DNA of 64,000 nucleotides, from assembly GCA_945267035.1 (NCBI GenBank), contig CALYOS010000007.1, forward strand, positions 1-64,000. Reading direction: 5' to 3'. Positions 20,476 to 30,555 of the stretch are shown here, one piece after another. The first letter of the stretch is position 1, and each line of letters begins with the position of its first letter. Origin of the DNA: an uncultured Neisseriaceae bacterium. Lineage in GTDB: Bacteria; Pseudomonadota; Gammaproteobacteria; Burkholderiales; Neisseriaceae. The notes under the pieces are model-generated. The model had not been told where the DNA came from and made no database searches. It was given only the letters and a program-made list of their open reading frames with translations. The position numbers and the translations under genes are program-made.

Positions 20476-21537
20476 TTATTGATTGATGCTTTGTTTGATT
20501 TCCAAAGCGAGATGAGGATTCCACATTGCTCCGGTTGCGCTCATGACAGCATCTGCACCCGCAGCACGGTATTGCTGATAATGGTCGGCGGTACTCACAC
20601 CACCTACGCCCACTATGCTGAAATGGTGATTTAATTGCTGTCTTAATCGACAAAGTCTTTGTACCATGTCTAGCCCTGCCCAGCGGATGGCATCGCCACA
20701 TACTCCGCCACTGGGACGATTCTGACCTAATGCTGGTTGTCCGTGTTCGTCTACCGGATAGGCAGATAAGGTATTGATGGTGCTATAACCATCTACAACT
20801 CCGTCTAATTTTTGCAGTAGTGGTAAAACGTCGTTATCGTTGGCAAAATAAGCCAGTTTTAATAATAAAGGCTTGTCGGGCACGGCATTTTTAATTTCTT
20901 TCGCCAGACGTTCTACTTTATCAAAATCAAAACATAAAAGTTTGTTAGCGCCTTCATTCGGACAGCTTAGATTTGCTTCGAGAATAGGTGCGCCGGTTTC
21001 ATTAACTAAACGTGCCGCAAGGGCATAATCTTGTTCAATAGAACTGCTGTTACCTGGCGTTCCCTGAAAACTACCAATGACGTATTGTCCCTGCTGCGCT
21101 GCACTGACTGCTTCGGCCATATCACTTTGCCACACCTCAGGATCAAATGATGGCACCCCAAAGGAATTGGTAATGGAGATGGGGCTGGTGTAATTTTTAT
21201 CGGCTAAGACGGTGTCTAGATTGGCAGACAGTTTGCCCTGAGGGTGAATGGATAAGACGTTAGGTAAGGGATGACTTTTATGCGCTTTGGTACGTACTGT
21301 TTTGTACACACACAAGTCAAAACCATAGGCGAAAGCTGCTTTGACAAATTTAGCGTTAAGTAACGGTCCGGCTGGAATGCCAAAAGGTAGATTAACTTCC
21401 AGATTTAAAAACCGGCTGGTGTGAAGTGTGTTCACAGGTGTGGCAGGGGCGTGCTCAAAAGCACCAAACGGTCCCTGCTCGTAGTTATCTTCATAACTTA
21501 ATAATGGATCATAAAATGGGACGGTGGTATTTTGCAT
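20476..21537 (-). CDS. Dihydroorotate dehydrogenase-like flavoprotein (class 1 type)
   Basis: A 353-residue FMN TIM-barrel protein. It shows LPFGIPAGPLLNAKFV, the NSFGVPS segment, ANLSCPNEG, LLLKLAYF, and the FMN-phosphate end GVGGVSTADHYQQYRAAGADAV. This is class 1-like, with no membrane-binding N-terminal helix as in the class 2 quinone-linked PyrD usual in proteobacteria. It could be the cell's dihydroorotate oxidase or a relative with another substrate. PyrF, the last step of the same pathway, is encoded about 7 kb away. Family certain, exact substrate less so. Confidence 0.8.
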   Translation of the reverse strand: MQNTTVPFYDPLLSYEDNYEQGPFGAFEHAPATPVNTLHTSRFLNLEVNLPFGIPAGPLLNAKFVKAAFAYGFDLCVYKTVRTKAHKSHPLPNVLSIHPQGKLSANLDTVLADKNYTSPISITNSFGVPSFDPEVWQSDMAEAVSAAQQGQYVIGSFQGTPGNSSSIEQDYALAARLVNETGAPILEANLSCPNEGANKLLCFDFDKVERLAKEIKNAVPDKPLLLKLAYFANDNDVLPLLQKLDGVVDGYSTINTLSAYPVDEHGQPALGQNRPSGGVCGDAIRWAGLDMVQRLCRLRQQLNHHFSIVGVGGVSTADHYQQYRAAGADAVMSATGAMWNPHLALEIKQSINQ

Positions 21538-21863
21538 GAAAGAATCCTGGTTATTTTATGGCCACATGCCGGAAAGTCATTATACGAGCTTAGTATCACG
21601 GTGTTGCGATTAATGCAGAAATTTTTTGCATATTAGCTGTAAACGCTTGAGTAGGATGATGATTAATGAATGATTATTATTGTAAGTATTTGTATAGATA
21701 AAATTAAATTAGGGTGTTGTATGAAGTGTTGTTTGCAGGATATTGGATTTCTATCGCGGAATTGATTGGTTTGATTATCAGATGAATATCGCTCATGAAC
21801 AGAGAATGGATAATTGAAGCTGTCTTTTAGACCTGATGATTTTTGCCGCCATAAGTAGGATAA
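21538..21863. other. Gap between DHODH-like gene and mscL terminator
   Basis: No gene seen. Promoter elements for the leftward DHODH-like gene are expected at its right-hand border. Confidence 0.4.
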
Positions 21864-21890
21864 AAAGGCTACTTTTTAAGTAGCCTTTAG
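21861..21890 (-). terminator. Intrinsic terminator of mscL
   Basis: On the minus strand, stem AAAGGCTACT/AGTAGCCTTT with a short loop and a TTTTTA tail, about 40 bases past the mscL stop codon. Confidence 0.85.
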
Positions 21891-21926
21891 TCATGCCTAT
21901 GTTTGTGTGCACTTAATTGAACGTGC

Positions 21927-22376
21927 TCAATTTAACTGGGAAGTACAATTTGGACAACGTTTGGCATGAATTGGAATATCGGTACAGCAATCAGGACATT
22001 GTTTAGTTGTAACTTGTGGCGCAGGTGCTTTGTGCAGTTTGTTGATGGCTTTAACCAGCATAAATATGGCAAAACCAATGATAATCAGGCTGATCAAGGT
22101 ATTGATAAATAAGCCTATGTTGAGCGTTACTGCACCTGCAGTCTGTGCTGCACCAAGTGTTTCGTAAGGACCAGGTGCGTTAGGACCCTGACGTAAGGTA
22201 ATAAACAGGTTTGAGAAATCAACGCCACCTATCAGTAAACCGATGGGGGGCATAATGATATTGTCTACCAGTGATTTCACCATGTTGCTGAAAGCGGTTC
22301 CTACGACCATACCAATGGCCAGATCAATGACGTTACCACGCATCAAAAAAGCTTTAAATTCATCAAGAAATTTCAT
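21927..22376 (-). CDS. mscL: Large-conductance mechanosensitive channel
   Basis: A 149-residue inner-membrane channel that opens under membrane tension to release solutes on osmotic downshock. The N-terminal FLMRGNVIDLAIGMVVG helix is diagnostic; the second membrane helix is around residues 85-110. The C-terminal tail carries five cysteines (CPDCC and, 12 residues on, CPNC), which could form a zinc ribbon; E. coli MscL lacks it, although similar tails occur in some homologues. Length is slightly above the 136 of E. coli because of this tail. Confidence 0.95.
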   Translation of the reverse strand: MKFLDEFKAFLMRGNVIDLAIGMVVGTAFSNMVKSLVDNIIMPPIGLLIGGVDFSNLFITLRQGPNAPGPYETLGAAQTAGAVTLNIGLFINTLISLIIIGFAIFMLVKAINKLHKAPAPQVTTKQCPDCCTDIPIHAKRCPNCTSQLN

Positions 22377-22472
22377 GATTTCTCCAAGTGTTCAATAAAA
22401 TTAATTACTTAGCTTTTTCATCTTAGCGCGATTAGTTTCTTTTACGGGATCAATTGCTTATTTTTGCAATGT

Positions 22473-22508
22473 AAAAAAAAGTTGCCTGACAAGTACAGGC
22501 AACTTTTT
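22473..22508 (-). terminator. Intrinsic terminator of fabI
   Basis: Stem AAAAAGTTGCCTG/CAGGCAACTTTTT with a 7-base loop and a T-run on the minus strand, just past the fabI stop codon. Confidence 0.9.
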
Positions 22509-22523
22509 GGCATGCTGAAGCCA

Positions 22524-23333
22524 TCATTCAGCTTTAGGATTATCCAAATCTTCTGGCACACCTAAAGCATTGATGCTGTAGCCACCATCAACATAGGTGA
22601 TCTCGCCGGTAATGCCTGATGCCAAATCGGACAGCAGGAATGCGGCAGTATTACCCACTTCTTCGATAGAAATATTGCGACGGATCGGATTTTGTGCCGA
22701 AACGTGAGATAGCAAGCGGCTGAAATTGGCAATGCCGGATGCTGCCAATGTTTTGATTGGACCAGCTGAGATACCATTACAACGGATACCTTCCTGACCA
22801 AGACACGCTGCGGTAAAGCGAATGCCAGCTTCCAGAGAGGCTTTAGCCATGCCCATCACATTGTAGTTAGGAATAGCACGAACTGCACCCAGATAGGTGA
22901 GGGCAACGATGGAACTGTTGTGACCGGTCATCATTGGGCGAGCAGCTTTAGCCAGAGCAGGTAAACTATAGGCTGAAATTTCATGCGCGGTCATGAATGC
23001 TTCACGGGTGATGCTATCAAGAAAATCACCGGATAAGGCTTCTTTGGGGGCAAAGGCGATGGCGTGTACCAATCCATCCAATTGACTCCAATTTTTTCCT
23101 AAATCAGTAAATAACTGGTTGATTTCTTCATCGCTGTTAACGTCGCAACGAAATACCAGTTCAGAGCCGAATTCTGCTGCCATTTTACGAACACGGTCAG
23201 CAAGTTTATCCACTACGTAGGTGAAAGCCAGCTCAGCTCCTTGTTCATGACAGGCTTTCGCGATGCCATAAGCGATGGAACGGTCAGAGATCATACCGGT
23301 AATCAGGATTTTTTTGCCTTGTAAAAAGCCCAT
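22524..23333 (-). CDS. fabI: NADH-dependent enoyl-ACP reductase
   Basis: A 269-residue short-chain reductase that carries out the last reduction of each fatty-acid elongation cycle. It shows the cofactor segment GKKILITGMISDRSIAYG, and the catalytic Tyr-x6-Lys in PNYNVMGMAKASLE. The C-terminal part NIPxxEEVGN and SGITGEITYVDGGY is standard. The ATG at 23333 is favoured by AAGGA 7 bases upstream and by the family N-terminus MGFLQGKK; an earlier in-frame start adds 11 odd residues. Confidence 0.95.
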   Translation of the reverse strand: MGFLQGKKILITGMISDRSIAYGIAKACHEQGAELAFTYVVDKLADRVRKMAAEFGSELVFRCDVNSDEEINQLFTDLGKNWSQLDGLVHAIAFAPKEALSGDFLDSITREAFMTAHEISAYSLPALAKAARPMMTGHNSSIVALTYLGAVRAIPNYNVMGMAKASLEAGIRFTAACLGQEGIRCNGISAGPIKTLAASGIANFSRLLSHVSAQNPIRRNISIEEVGNTAAFLLSDLASGITGEITYVDGGYSINALGVPEDLDNPKAE

Positions 23334-23487
23334 AGATATATCCTTGAAGTGATTTGCTTTTATCATAAAACCCGCATTATAACCGTAATTGACTAATAAC
23401 GCGATATGCTTAGCTAGAGTAGAAACTTTAAAACGGGTTGATTTGATGGTGATTAATCAGCCCGTTGCCTAATCAGTGAAGTGAGGT

Positions 23488-24453
<966 letters not shown>

Positions 24454-24576
24454 TTATTTCTAACGTCTATCTGTACTCAGGTAAATGTTGCATACTGTAC
24501 CACAATACCGATCAGTTCAATTGACTGCGTGAGACAAGTGAGATGACTGAAGAGGTAATGGTGTAGCAAGTGTCAC

Positions 24577-24768
24577 TTAATGGTGATGTTCAATCATCCC
24601 ATCTAAATGGTACTGGGTGCTGCAATATGGGCATTGAATGCTACTATTGGATTGAATGGGTAAATAAACCCGCGGGTGTCCGTTCCAGGTTTCATGTTGT
24701 GGACCGGTGCAGATTAAGGGCAGATTTTTGGAGGTGATGGTTATCACAGGATGATCGGTTTGGTTCAT
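24577..24768 (-). CDS. Small zinc-finger (CHCC-type) protein
   Basis: A 63-residue protein with the CHCC zinc-finger layout: Cys in LPLICTG, His in NGHPRVYLPI, and the pair CPYC followed by STQYHLDG. This fold is shared with the complex I accessory subunit NDUFS6 and with many small proteobacterial proteins of unknown role. Metal binding is likely. The His-rich end (EHHH) is notable. It lies directly upstream, on the same strand, of trxB and downstream of ilvE; in many beta-proteobacteria this small gene accompanies ilvE. Confidence 0.8.
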   Translation of the reverse strand: MNQTDHPVITITSKNLPLICTGPQHETWNGHPRVYLPIQSNSSIQCPYCSTQYHLDGMIEHHH

Positions 24769-24807
24769 GAATGATTCCTGTTAACAGTCTGCTGGTAATC
24801 AGATTAG

Positions 24808-24842
24808 CAGGTTCAGCTTGCCTTTTAAGCAAACTGAACCTG
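24808..24842 (-). terminator. Hairpin after ilvE
   Basis: A 14-bp stem with one mismatch (CAGGTTCAG and CTGAACCTG ends, around a CTTTTAA loop) directly after the ilvE stop codon on the minus strand. The T-tail is poor, so it may slow or only partly stop transcription into the zinc-finger gene. Confidence 0.5.
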
Positions 24843-24851
24843 ATTCAAAGC

Positions 24852-25775
24852 TTAATCGATATACGTTAGCCAAGATTCATATTTGGCATTTCTACCATTG
24901 ACGATATCGAAATAGCGCTGTTGAATTTCCGTGGTGATTTTACCACGAGCACCAATGCCGATGGTACGACCGTCAATTTGTCGTATCGGCGTCACTTCTG
25001 CGGCGGTGCCTGTAAAGAACACCTCATCGGCAGTATAAAGTTCATCTCGAGTAATGTGTTTTTCGATCACGGATAAATTCATATCGGCAGCTATGGACAT
25101 GACGCTGCGGCGGGTAATACCGTCCAAGGCTGCATCCAAGGATGGTGTATACAGTTGTCCATTAGCGATCATAAAGATGTTTTCGCCTGAACCCTCAGCC
25201 ACAAAACCCTGAGAATCCAATAAAATGGCTTCATCATAGCCGTTACGGGTTGCTTCATTAACTGCCATGATTGAATTCATGTAATTGCCATTGGCTTTGG
25301 CTTTAATCATGGTAATGTTGGGATGATGGCGCGTAAAGGAACTGATCTGAACTCGAATACCTTGCTGTAAGCCTTCTTCACCCAGATATGCGCCCCATGG
25401 CCAAGAAGCCACAATGACGTTTACATCATCCTGATCGGGACGAACACCCAATTTGTTCGAGCCATAGAATGCCATAGGACGGAAATAGCATGATTCCAGC
25501 TTATTGGCTTTAACTAAATCGATATGCGCCTGATTAATTTGTTCTGGGGTGAACGGCAGATGCATGCCGGTGATTTTAGCTGATTTAAATAAACGTTCGG
25601 TATGATCCTGCAAACGGAATATGGCGGTTCCCTTGGCGGTAGAGTAAGCGCGTACGCCTTCAAACACGCCTAATCCATAATGCAGTGTATGTGTTAGAAC
25701 ATGGGTTTGCGCTTGACGCCATTGAACCATGTTGCCGTTATACCAAATAAAACCGTCTCGATCGGCCATAGACAT
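24852..25775 (-). CDS. ilvE: Branched-chain amino-acid aminotransferase
   Basis: A 307-residue fold-type IV PLP enzyme that makes valine, leucine and isoleucine from their keto acids and glutamate. It has the family N-terminal WYNGNMVQW and HTLHYGLGVFEGVRAY, the PLP lysine in MIKAKANGNYMNS, and the C-terminal EVFFTGTAAEVTPI signature. The ATG at 25775 has GGAGAG 8 bases upstream; a longer in-frame start is not supported. Length matches E. coli IlvE (309). Confidence 0.95.
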   Translation of the reverse strand: MSMADRDGFIWYNGNMVQWRQAQTHVLTHTLHYGLGVFEGVRAYSTAKGTAIFRLQDHTERLFKSAKITGMHLPFTPEQINQAHIDLVKANKLESCYFRPMAFYGSNKLGVRPDQDDVNVIVASWPWGAYLGEEGLQQGIRVQISSFTRHHPNITMIKAKANGNYMNSIMAVNEATRNGYDEAILLDSQGFVAEGSGENIFMIANGQLYTPSLDAALDGITRRSVMSIAADMNLSVIEKHITRDELYTADEVFFTGTAAEVTPIRQIDGRTIGIGARGKITTEIQQRYFDIVNGRNAKYESWLTYID

Positions 25776-26698
25776 AGATAGAACTCTCCAAAAAATGACA
25801 TTAAGCTGCAAGAGTAGAATTCATGCTTTGTTTAGGGTAAAGCAAAGTAATGGTTCTCACTTCAGCAGTTATCAAATGTATAGATAATTGCGCTTTTCGG
25901 ACTTATTTTTAGCCGTTATTCACGATTTCCATAAGTAATGTTAATTAATTATTATACACTTCTAAAAAATTTTTGTTTTTATTGCAAACTGTTTTTGTGG
26001 TTTCTTTTAACTCAAACACGAGTTAACCGCTGCTGTATCAGTTGACTGAATATTGAAGCTAAGGTATGACTTTTTATTGTTTTTCCTGCAGATTCAGACG
26101 GTTTATTCAGCAAAATGCATCCAGTTCCCTTCGTTGCCACTAGGGTGTAATACTTTGTCCAGCTGTTGTAACTTTGATTTATAGTGCTCAATGATGATTC
26201 AGGTCAATTAGGTTTTCTTTTATTGATGGCGGCACGCCATAATTATGAATATATTAATAAATAAGATTATTGTGAGCTTTGCAAAGTCAATGATTACTCC
26301 TTTTTTCTATTATCAAGCATGAGTGTTATGCGAATGAGTAGTGGTAACTCTAGGCGCAACAGTTTGTATATTATATAGGGATTAATTTTACATTGGCTTT
26401 CTCTTCATATCGTTTCAGCGTGCTCTAAGCATTCTGAGTGCACGTTGTGATGACTCTGTATAGATTTACATTGCTATTTTTTATTTACTTAATAAAACAA
26501 GATTTTATTTTTCATTTTTGAGTTTTATTTCAATTAATTGCGCTTACAGTCTTTAAAATAAATGAGTTGCCTAAGATGACAGCCATTTTTGCTATTAAGT
26601 GACTAAATCGTTTAAACTGTATAATAAATGCAATTTTTTTAATTTCTTTATTTTTTAATTGTTTTTAAATAAAACAATGCCTTTCAGGATGGGAAGTG
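25776..26698. other. Long gap between ilvE and lapA, with one coding-like fragment
   Basis: About 900 bases with no intact gene. One minus-strand stretch (26103-26198, listed separately) reads as the end of a lost protein. At 26092-26101 TTCAGACGGT resembles, with one change, the reverse complement of the neisserial DNA uptake core. Confidence 0.4.
26103..26198 (-). pseudogene. C-terminal fragment of an unknown protein
   Basis: Thirty-two open codons on the minus strand between two stops: HYKSKLQQLDKVLHPSG, then NEGNWMHFAE and TAA. There is no start. The composition is protein-like and of a type seen at the ends of small secreted-toxin or immunity-like proteins, but the family is not recognised. 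Confidence 0.3.
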
Positions 26699-27040
26699 AT
26701 GAAGATTATTTATACTTTGATCAAACTGGTGGTGTTAATTGCATTGTTATTATTGGCAATTAGTAATACACAGACGGTTACCTTCAGTTATTTACCCGGT
26801 CAGTCTGTTGATGTAACGTTGATTGTGGTATTGCTGGCTTTTTTTATTGTCGGTGCAATATTCGGGGTGATTGCAACGTTTGGTCGCCTTTTGCAGTTGC
26901 GCTCGCAGGTCAATGCTTTGCAGGGACAATTAAGAAAAGAGCAGGAGATCAATGTTCAGTTGCAATCGGAAAAGAATGCTTTACAATCTGCCAATCAGCC
27001 AGTGATATCAGATACAATGTCTTCTGAATCTAAGAAGTAA
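26699..27040 (+). CDS. lapA: LapA-family membrane protein (DUF1049)
   Basis: A 113-residue inner-membrane protein with two transmembrane helices (about 4-24 and 40-62), the family sequence ISNTQTVTFSY between them, and a coiled-coil cytoplasmic tail rich in Gln and Glu. LapA works with LapB in controlling lipopolysaccharide synthesis. The ATG at 26699 has AGGA upstream at good spacing; a GTG codon lies directly before it. It is 18 bases ahead of lapB, as in many proteobacteria. Confidence 0.88.
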   Translation: MKIIYTLIKLVVLIALLLLAISNTQTVTFSYLPGQSVDVTLIVVLLAFFIVGAIFGVIATFGRLLQLRSQVNALQGQLRKEQEINVQLQSEKNALQSANQPVISDTMSSESKK

Positions 27041-27058
27041 AGAAAGTTAGCTGTTTGT

Positions 27059-28243
27059 ATGGATAGTAATGATTTTTGGATGTGGCTTGCTCCGGTAATT
27101 ATGCTACCGGTGTTTTTCGCTATGGGCTGGTTTGCAGCCCGAGTTGATATGCGCACAGTATTAAAACAGGCAAAAACCATCCCGGAAGGTTTTTATAAAA
27201 GTTTAGATGCTTTAGTAGAACATAAAAGCGGGGTGGCTGTGCGAGAACTTGCCGAGGTAGTCGATCAGCAAAGTGATGCCAGCCAAAGTACCTATGAGTT
27301 ACATCTGACTTTAGGTAAACTTTATCGCCAACGCGGCGAAAATGATAAGGCCATTACTCTACATCAGCGTTTGCTGGAATCTCCAGACACGGTTGAAGAT
27401 CGTCGGGATAATGTGACGTTTGAGCTTGGGCAGGATTTTCAAGCTGCTGGTTTGGTGGATCGAGCAGAGCAAATTTTTGTGGGTTTGCAGCATGGAAGTA
27501 AAGCCAGAGCGGCACGCGAAATTTTACTGAATATTTATCAGCAGGATCGGGATTGGCAAAAAGCAATCAATCTGGCCGAAGAATTGAGTTCATCAGAACA
27601 GTCTTACCAGTTCGAAATTGCCCAATTTTTTTGTGAATTGGCTCAATTGGCGTTATATCAGTCTGAATACAATAAAGCACGAGAATATGTGTTTAAGGCT
27701 TTAACTACTAATCGTAAGTGTTGCCGCGCCAATATGATTCTTGGTGATGTTGAACTGAAACAGGAAAACTATCAGGCAGCCATCGATGCCTACAGCGCCA
27801 TCGAAAAACAAAATTATGAATATTTGAGTTTAATCGCTGATCGTCTGTATGACGCTTATGAAGGGCTGAATAAGGCTGCGGATGGTTTAGCGGTTTTGAT
27901 TGGTTATGCCCAGACTTTTCCGCAACTGGATTTAACCAGCGTAATTTATGAAAAGTCTTTACCCATATACGGCGAAACCAAAGCCACTGAAACAGCGATT
28001 GATCTGGTGCGCCGTAAACCCACTTTAACCGGTACTTATCGTTTATTGGCGGTATTACAAAATAATATTGATGCAAAATGGCGCGTTGATGTAGATATGA
28101 TGCGTTCTGTGGTGGGCATGCAGATGCAAAAATCCGTTATGTACCGCTGTCGTCATTGTCATTTTAAATCGCAGGTTTTTTTCTGGCATTGTCCAGCATG
28201 CAATAAATGGGAAACATTTACCCCAAACCGCATTGATGTTTAA
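27059..28243 (+). CDS. lapB: Lipopolysaccharide assembly protein LapB
   Basis: A 394-residue TPR protein (formerly YciM) with an N-terminal membrane anchor (MWLAPVIMLPVFFAMGWFAA), about nine TPR-like repeats, and a C-terminal rubredoxin-like metal site (CRHC then CPAC near the end). In E. coli it promotes FtsH-dependent turnover of LpxC, balancing LPS and phospholipid synthesis. Length and layout match (389 in E. coli). It follows lapA and precedes pyrF, the same trio found in enteric bacteria. Confidence 0.94.
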   Translation: MDSNDFWMWLAPVIMLPVFFAMGWFAARVDMRTVLKQAKTIPEGFYKSLDALVEHKSGVAVRELAEVVDQQSDASQSTYELHLTLGKLYRQRGENDKAITLHQRLLESPDTVEDRRDNVTFELGQDFQAAGLVDRAEQIFVGLQHGSKARAAREILLNIYQQDRDWQKAINLAEELSSSEQSYQFEIAQFFCELAQLALYQSEYNKAREYVFKALTTNRKCCRANMILGDVELKQENYQAAIDAYSAIEKQNYEYLSLIADRLYDAYEGLNKAADGLAVLIGYAQTFPQLDLTSVIYEKSLPIYGETKATETAIDLVRRKPTLTGTYRLLAVLQNNIDAKWRVDVDMMRSVVGMQMQKSVMYRCRHCHFKSQVFFWHCPACNKWETFTPNRIDV

Positions 28244-28382
28244 AACTGAGTGAAAAATGTATGATCTGGCTGGCTGATGTGGTTTTGACAGCCAGTTTTT
28301 TATGTGTATTCAATGCTTAAATAAATTTTGGTTAACTTGTCTAAGCTAACTATTTTTCCTTGATTTGACTGTCTAATTACCC

Positions 28383-29111
28383 ATGAATCCCTTAATACTT
28401 GATACTGAAAACTATGCTCATCCTCGCACGCCGGTCATTGTGGCGTTGGATTTTGCTGATGAAAAGCAAACTTTGCAGTTTGTGCGACAATTATCTCCAC
28501 ACCTATGCCAGCTGAAGATTGGTAAAGAGTTATTCACTGCTTCTGGTCGTCATTTGGTCGAACAGCTTGTTCATCAGGGCTTTAAGGTATTTCTGGATCT
28601 GAAATATCATGATATACCCAATACGGTGGCTGCTGCCTGTAAGGTGGCTGCTGAAATGGGTGTGTGGATGGTTGATATGCATGCCAGCGGAGGGCAGCGG
28701 ATGATGGAGGCGGCCGCCGAAGCGGTCAGTCATTATCAGCATCGACCATTTTTGATTGGTGTAACGGTGCTGACCAGTATGACGCAGGCAGATCTATTGC
28801 AAACCGGCGTGAACAGACCTATTGCTGAGCAGGTGATGCATTTGGCTGGTTTGGCTCAACAGTCTGGTTTGGATGGAGTGGTTTGCTCGGCACAGGAAGC
28901 AACGATGTTGCGCGCTCAGCTTGGGCAAGAATGGTTGCTGGTTACCCCTGGTATTCGTCTGAGCACAACGACTACAGATGATCAACGTCGCATTATGCTA
29001 CCAAAGGATGCGTTAGCTGCTGGCAGTAGCTATTTGGTTATGGGTCGTCCCATCACCCAAAGTGAAAACCCAGTCTTATTACTCGAACAAATCAACCAAG
29101 GCCTGATCTGA
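28383..29111 (+). CDS. pyrF: Orotidine 5'-phosphate decarboxylase
   Basis: A 242-residue TIM-barrel enzyme that converts OMP to UMP, the last step of de novo pyrimidine synthesis. The catalytic Asp-Lys-Asp array is seen in FLDLKYHDIPNT; KIGKELF and the C-terminal VMGRPITQSENP phosphate loop are intact. Length is typical. It may share transcripts with lapA-lapB (139-base gap) and ends at a strong terminator shared with the convergent hydroxylase gene. Confidence 0.96.
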   Translation: MNPLILDTENYAHPRTPVIVALDFADEKQTLQFVRQLSPHLCQLKIGKELFTASGRHLVEQLVHQGFKVFLDLKYHDIPNTVAAACKVAAEMGVWMVDMHASGGQRMMEAAAEAVSHYQHRPFLIGVTVLTSMTQADLLQTGVNRPIAEQVMHLAGLAQQSGLDGVVCSAQEATMLRAQLGQEWLLVTPGIRLSTTTTDDQRRIMLPKDALAAGSSYLVMGRPITQSENPVLLLEQINQGLI

Positions 29112-29129
29112 TTGCCCCATTATTGTGGT

Positions 29130-29166
29130 AAAAAAAGAGCTTGAAAAAAATTCAAGCTCTTTTTTA
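29130..29166. terminator. Bidirectional terminator between pyrF and the UbiM-like gene
   Basis: Stem AAAAAAGAGCTTGAA/TTCAAGCTCTTTTTT around an A-rich loop, with A/T tails suited to both directions. Confidence 0.9.
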
Positions 29167-29172
29167 TCTGTA

Positions 29173-30387
29173 TTAACCAGTTAATTGTAAGCTAATGAGT
29201 TTTTTCAAGGGCGGTAGATTATTGCTTACCCGCAGCACCATGGAGCGAACCAGTCGCGCAGGGGGGGTATCATTGGTGAACAAAGAAATCATGGCGTTTG
29301 TGCCGTGATAAAGAGCCAAGGTATGGGGCATATGATGACGCTGATAACTGGCCAGTAGGGCACTGCTGCCTATGTCTTTGCCTTGTTGTACAGCATCATT
29401 AATTTTTTTGGCTAAAATACCCACACTATTCAGGCCCAAATTAAAACCATGTGCCGTTACCGGATGCATGCCGACCGCAGCATCACCAATCAATGCAGCC
29501 CGATGGGTATAAAATGTATTGGCATGAACACCCACTAATGGATAATGATGGATGGTGCTGGCTAAGGTCATATCACCAAGTTTACCGCGCAACTGTTTTT
29601 TGATGTCTTCTTCCAATTGCGTTGGTGTCATGGAGAGAATTTCTTTGACATATTCATTATTGATGGTGATTACGCAGTTGGTTAAATTTTCTTCTAGCGG
29701 TAATAAAGCCAATGTTCGACCATAATGAAAACATTCAAATGCCGTATGCTGATTGGTCAACGTGTGGCGCATTCTAAACACGATTACTGTGCGGCCGAAA
29801 TCACGCATATTTGCCCCTATGCCAAGTTGGCGGCGAATACCTGAAAATCGACTGTCAGCAGCGATCAAAAGTTTGCTTTTTAAAATTTGTCCATTATCCA
29901 GCACCGCTTCAATAGTTTCTGGCTGACTATTATTAACTTCGGTGATGCTATGTCCATCGATGATTTGAACGTTTTCATAGGGCAAAACCGCTTCATACGC
30001 TGCGCGACGTATATTATGATTACTGATTAAAAAACCCAAAGAATTAGCCGGTTTGCCACGAGCCTTAGTGGGTTGTTCAAAATGTAACTGATAATTTGAA
30101 TGACCATTGATGACTTTAGCATCGCGTAATGGATAGATTTCTTCCGGAGAAATTTTTGACCATAACTGAAGCTTTTGCATTAATTCTTTGGAATAATGAG
30201 TCAGGGCTATTTCCCGACCATCGAAAGGGGGCTCAGCTAAAGTAGCACGGTCGTTTTTTTCTACTATGGTGATCGCTAAACCAGATGGTGCCAATGCGCG
30301 CGCCATACTGAGTCCGGCAGGACCAGCACCGACAATAACAACATCAGCTTGTTCGATCAATCGTGCCGGTTCATTATGTGTAGTCAT
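29173..30387 (-). CDS. ubiM: UbiH/UbiF/Coq6-family FAD hydroxylase, probably UbiM
   Basis: A 404-residue flavoprotein monooxygenase of ubiquinone biosynthesis. It has the N-terminal FAD fold (VVIVGAGPAGLSMARALA), the middle DG-type segment (IAADSRFSGIRRQLGI) and the FAD-phosphate motif GDAAVGMHPVTAHGFNLGL. Neisserial genomes are known to use a single broad-specificity hydroxylase, UbiM, for ring hydroxylations, which is the reason for the symbol; UbiH or UbiF cannot be excluded by eye. It probably works at the inner membrane. Confidence 0.8.
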   Translation of the reverse strand: MTTHNEPARLIEQADVVIVGAGPAGLSMARALAPSGLAITIVEKNDRATLAEPPFDGREIALTHYSKELMQKLQLWSKISPEEIYPLRDAKVINGHSNYQLHFEQPTKARGKPANSLGFLISNHNIRRAAYEAVLPYENVQIIDGHSITEVNNSQPETIEAVLDNGQILKSKLLIAADSRFSGIRRQLGIGANMRDFGRTVIVFRMRHTLTNQHTAFECFHYGRTLALLPLEENLTNCVITINNEYVKEILSMTPTQLEEDIKKQLRGKLGDMTLASTIHHYPLVGVHANTFYTHRAALIGDAAVGMHPVTAHGFNLGLNSVGILAKKINDAVQQGKDIGSSALLASYQRHHMPHTLALYHGTNAMISLFTNDTPPARLVRSMVLRVSNNLPPLKKLISLQLTG

Positions 30388-30555
30388 AAAACTGATTCCA
30401 AATTATGGTTATGTGTTTCATTTGAGTGCAGTATAACTAAATCTGCTTCGGGATACTACAGTTGCATTTAACGCAATTAACTTATTTAAGCGATCAGTAT
30501 TAACTTCGCCTCTGCTAGAATATTCCTATCGTTATGTGATTTCAAGATTATCTGT

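Noticed and set aside
26089..26103. Near-match to the neisserial DNA uptake sequence (ACCGTCTGAA on the minus strand)
   Set aside because: Only one clear near-match was noticed in 64 kb and it differs from the GCCGTCTGAA core, so it is probably chance; a functional uptake word should recur many times.
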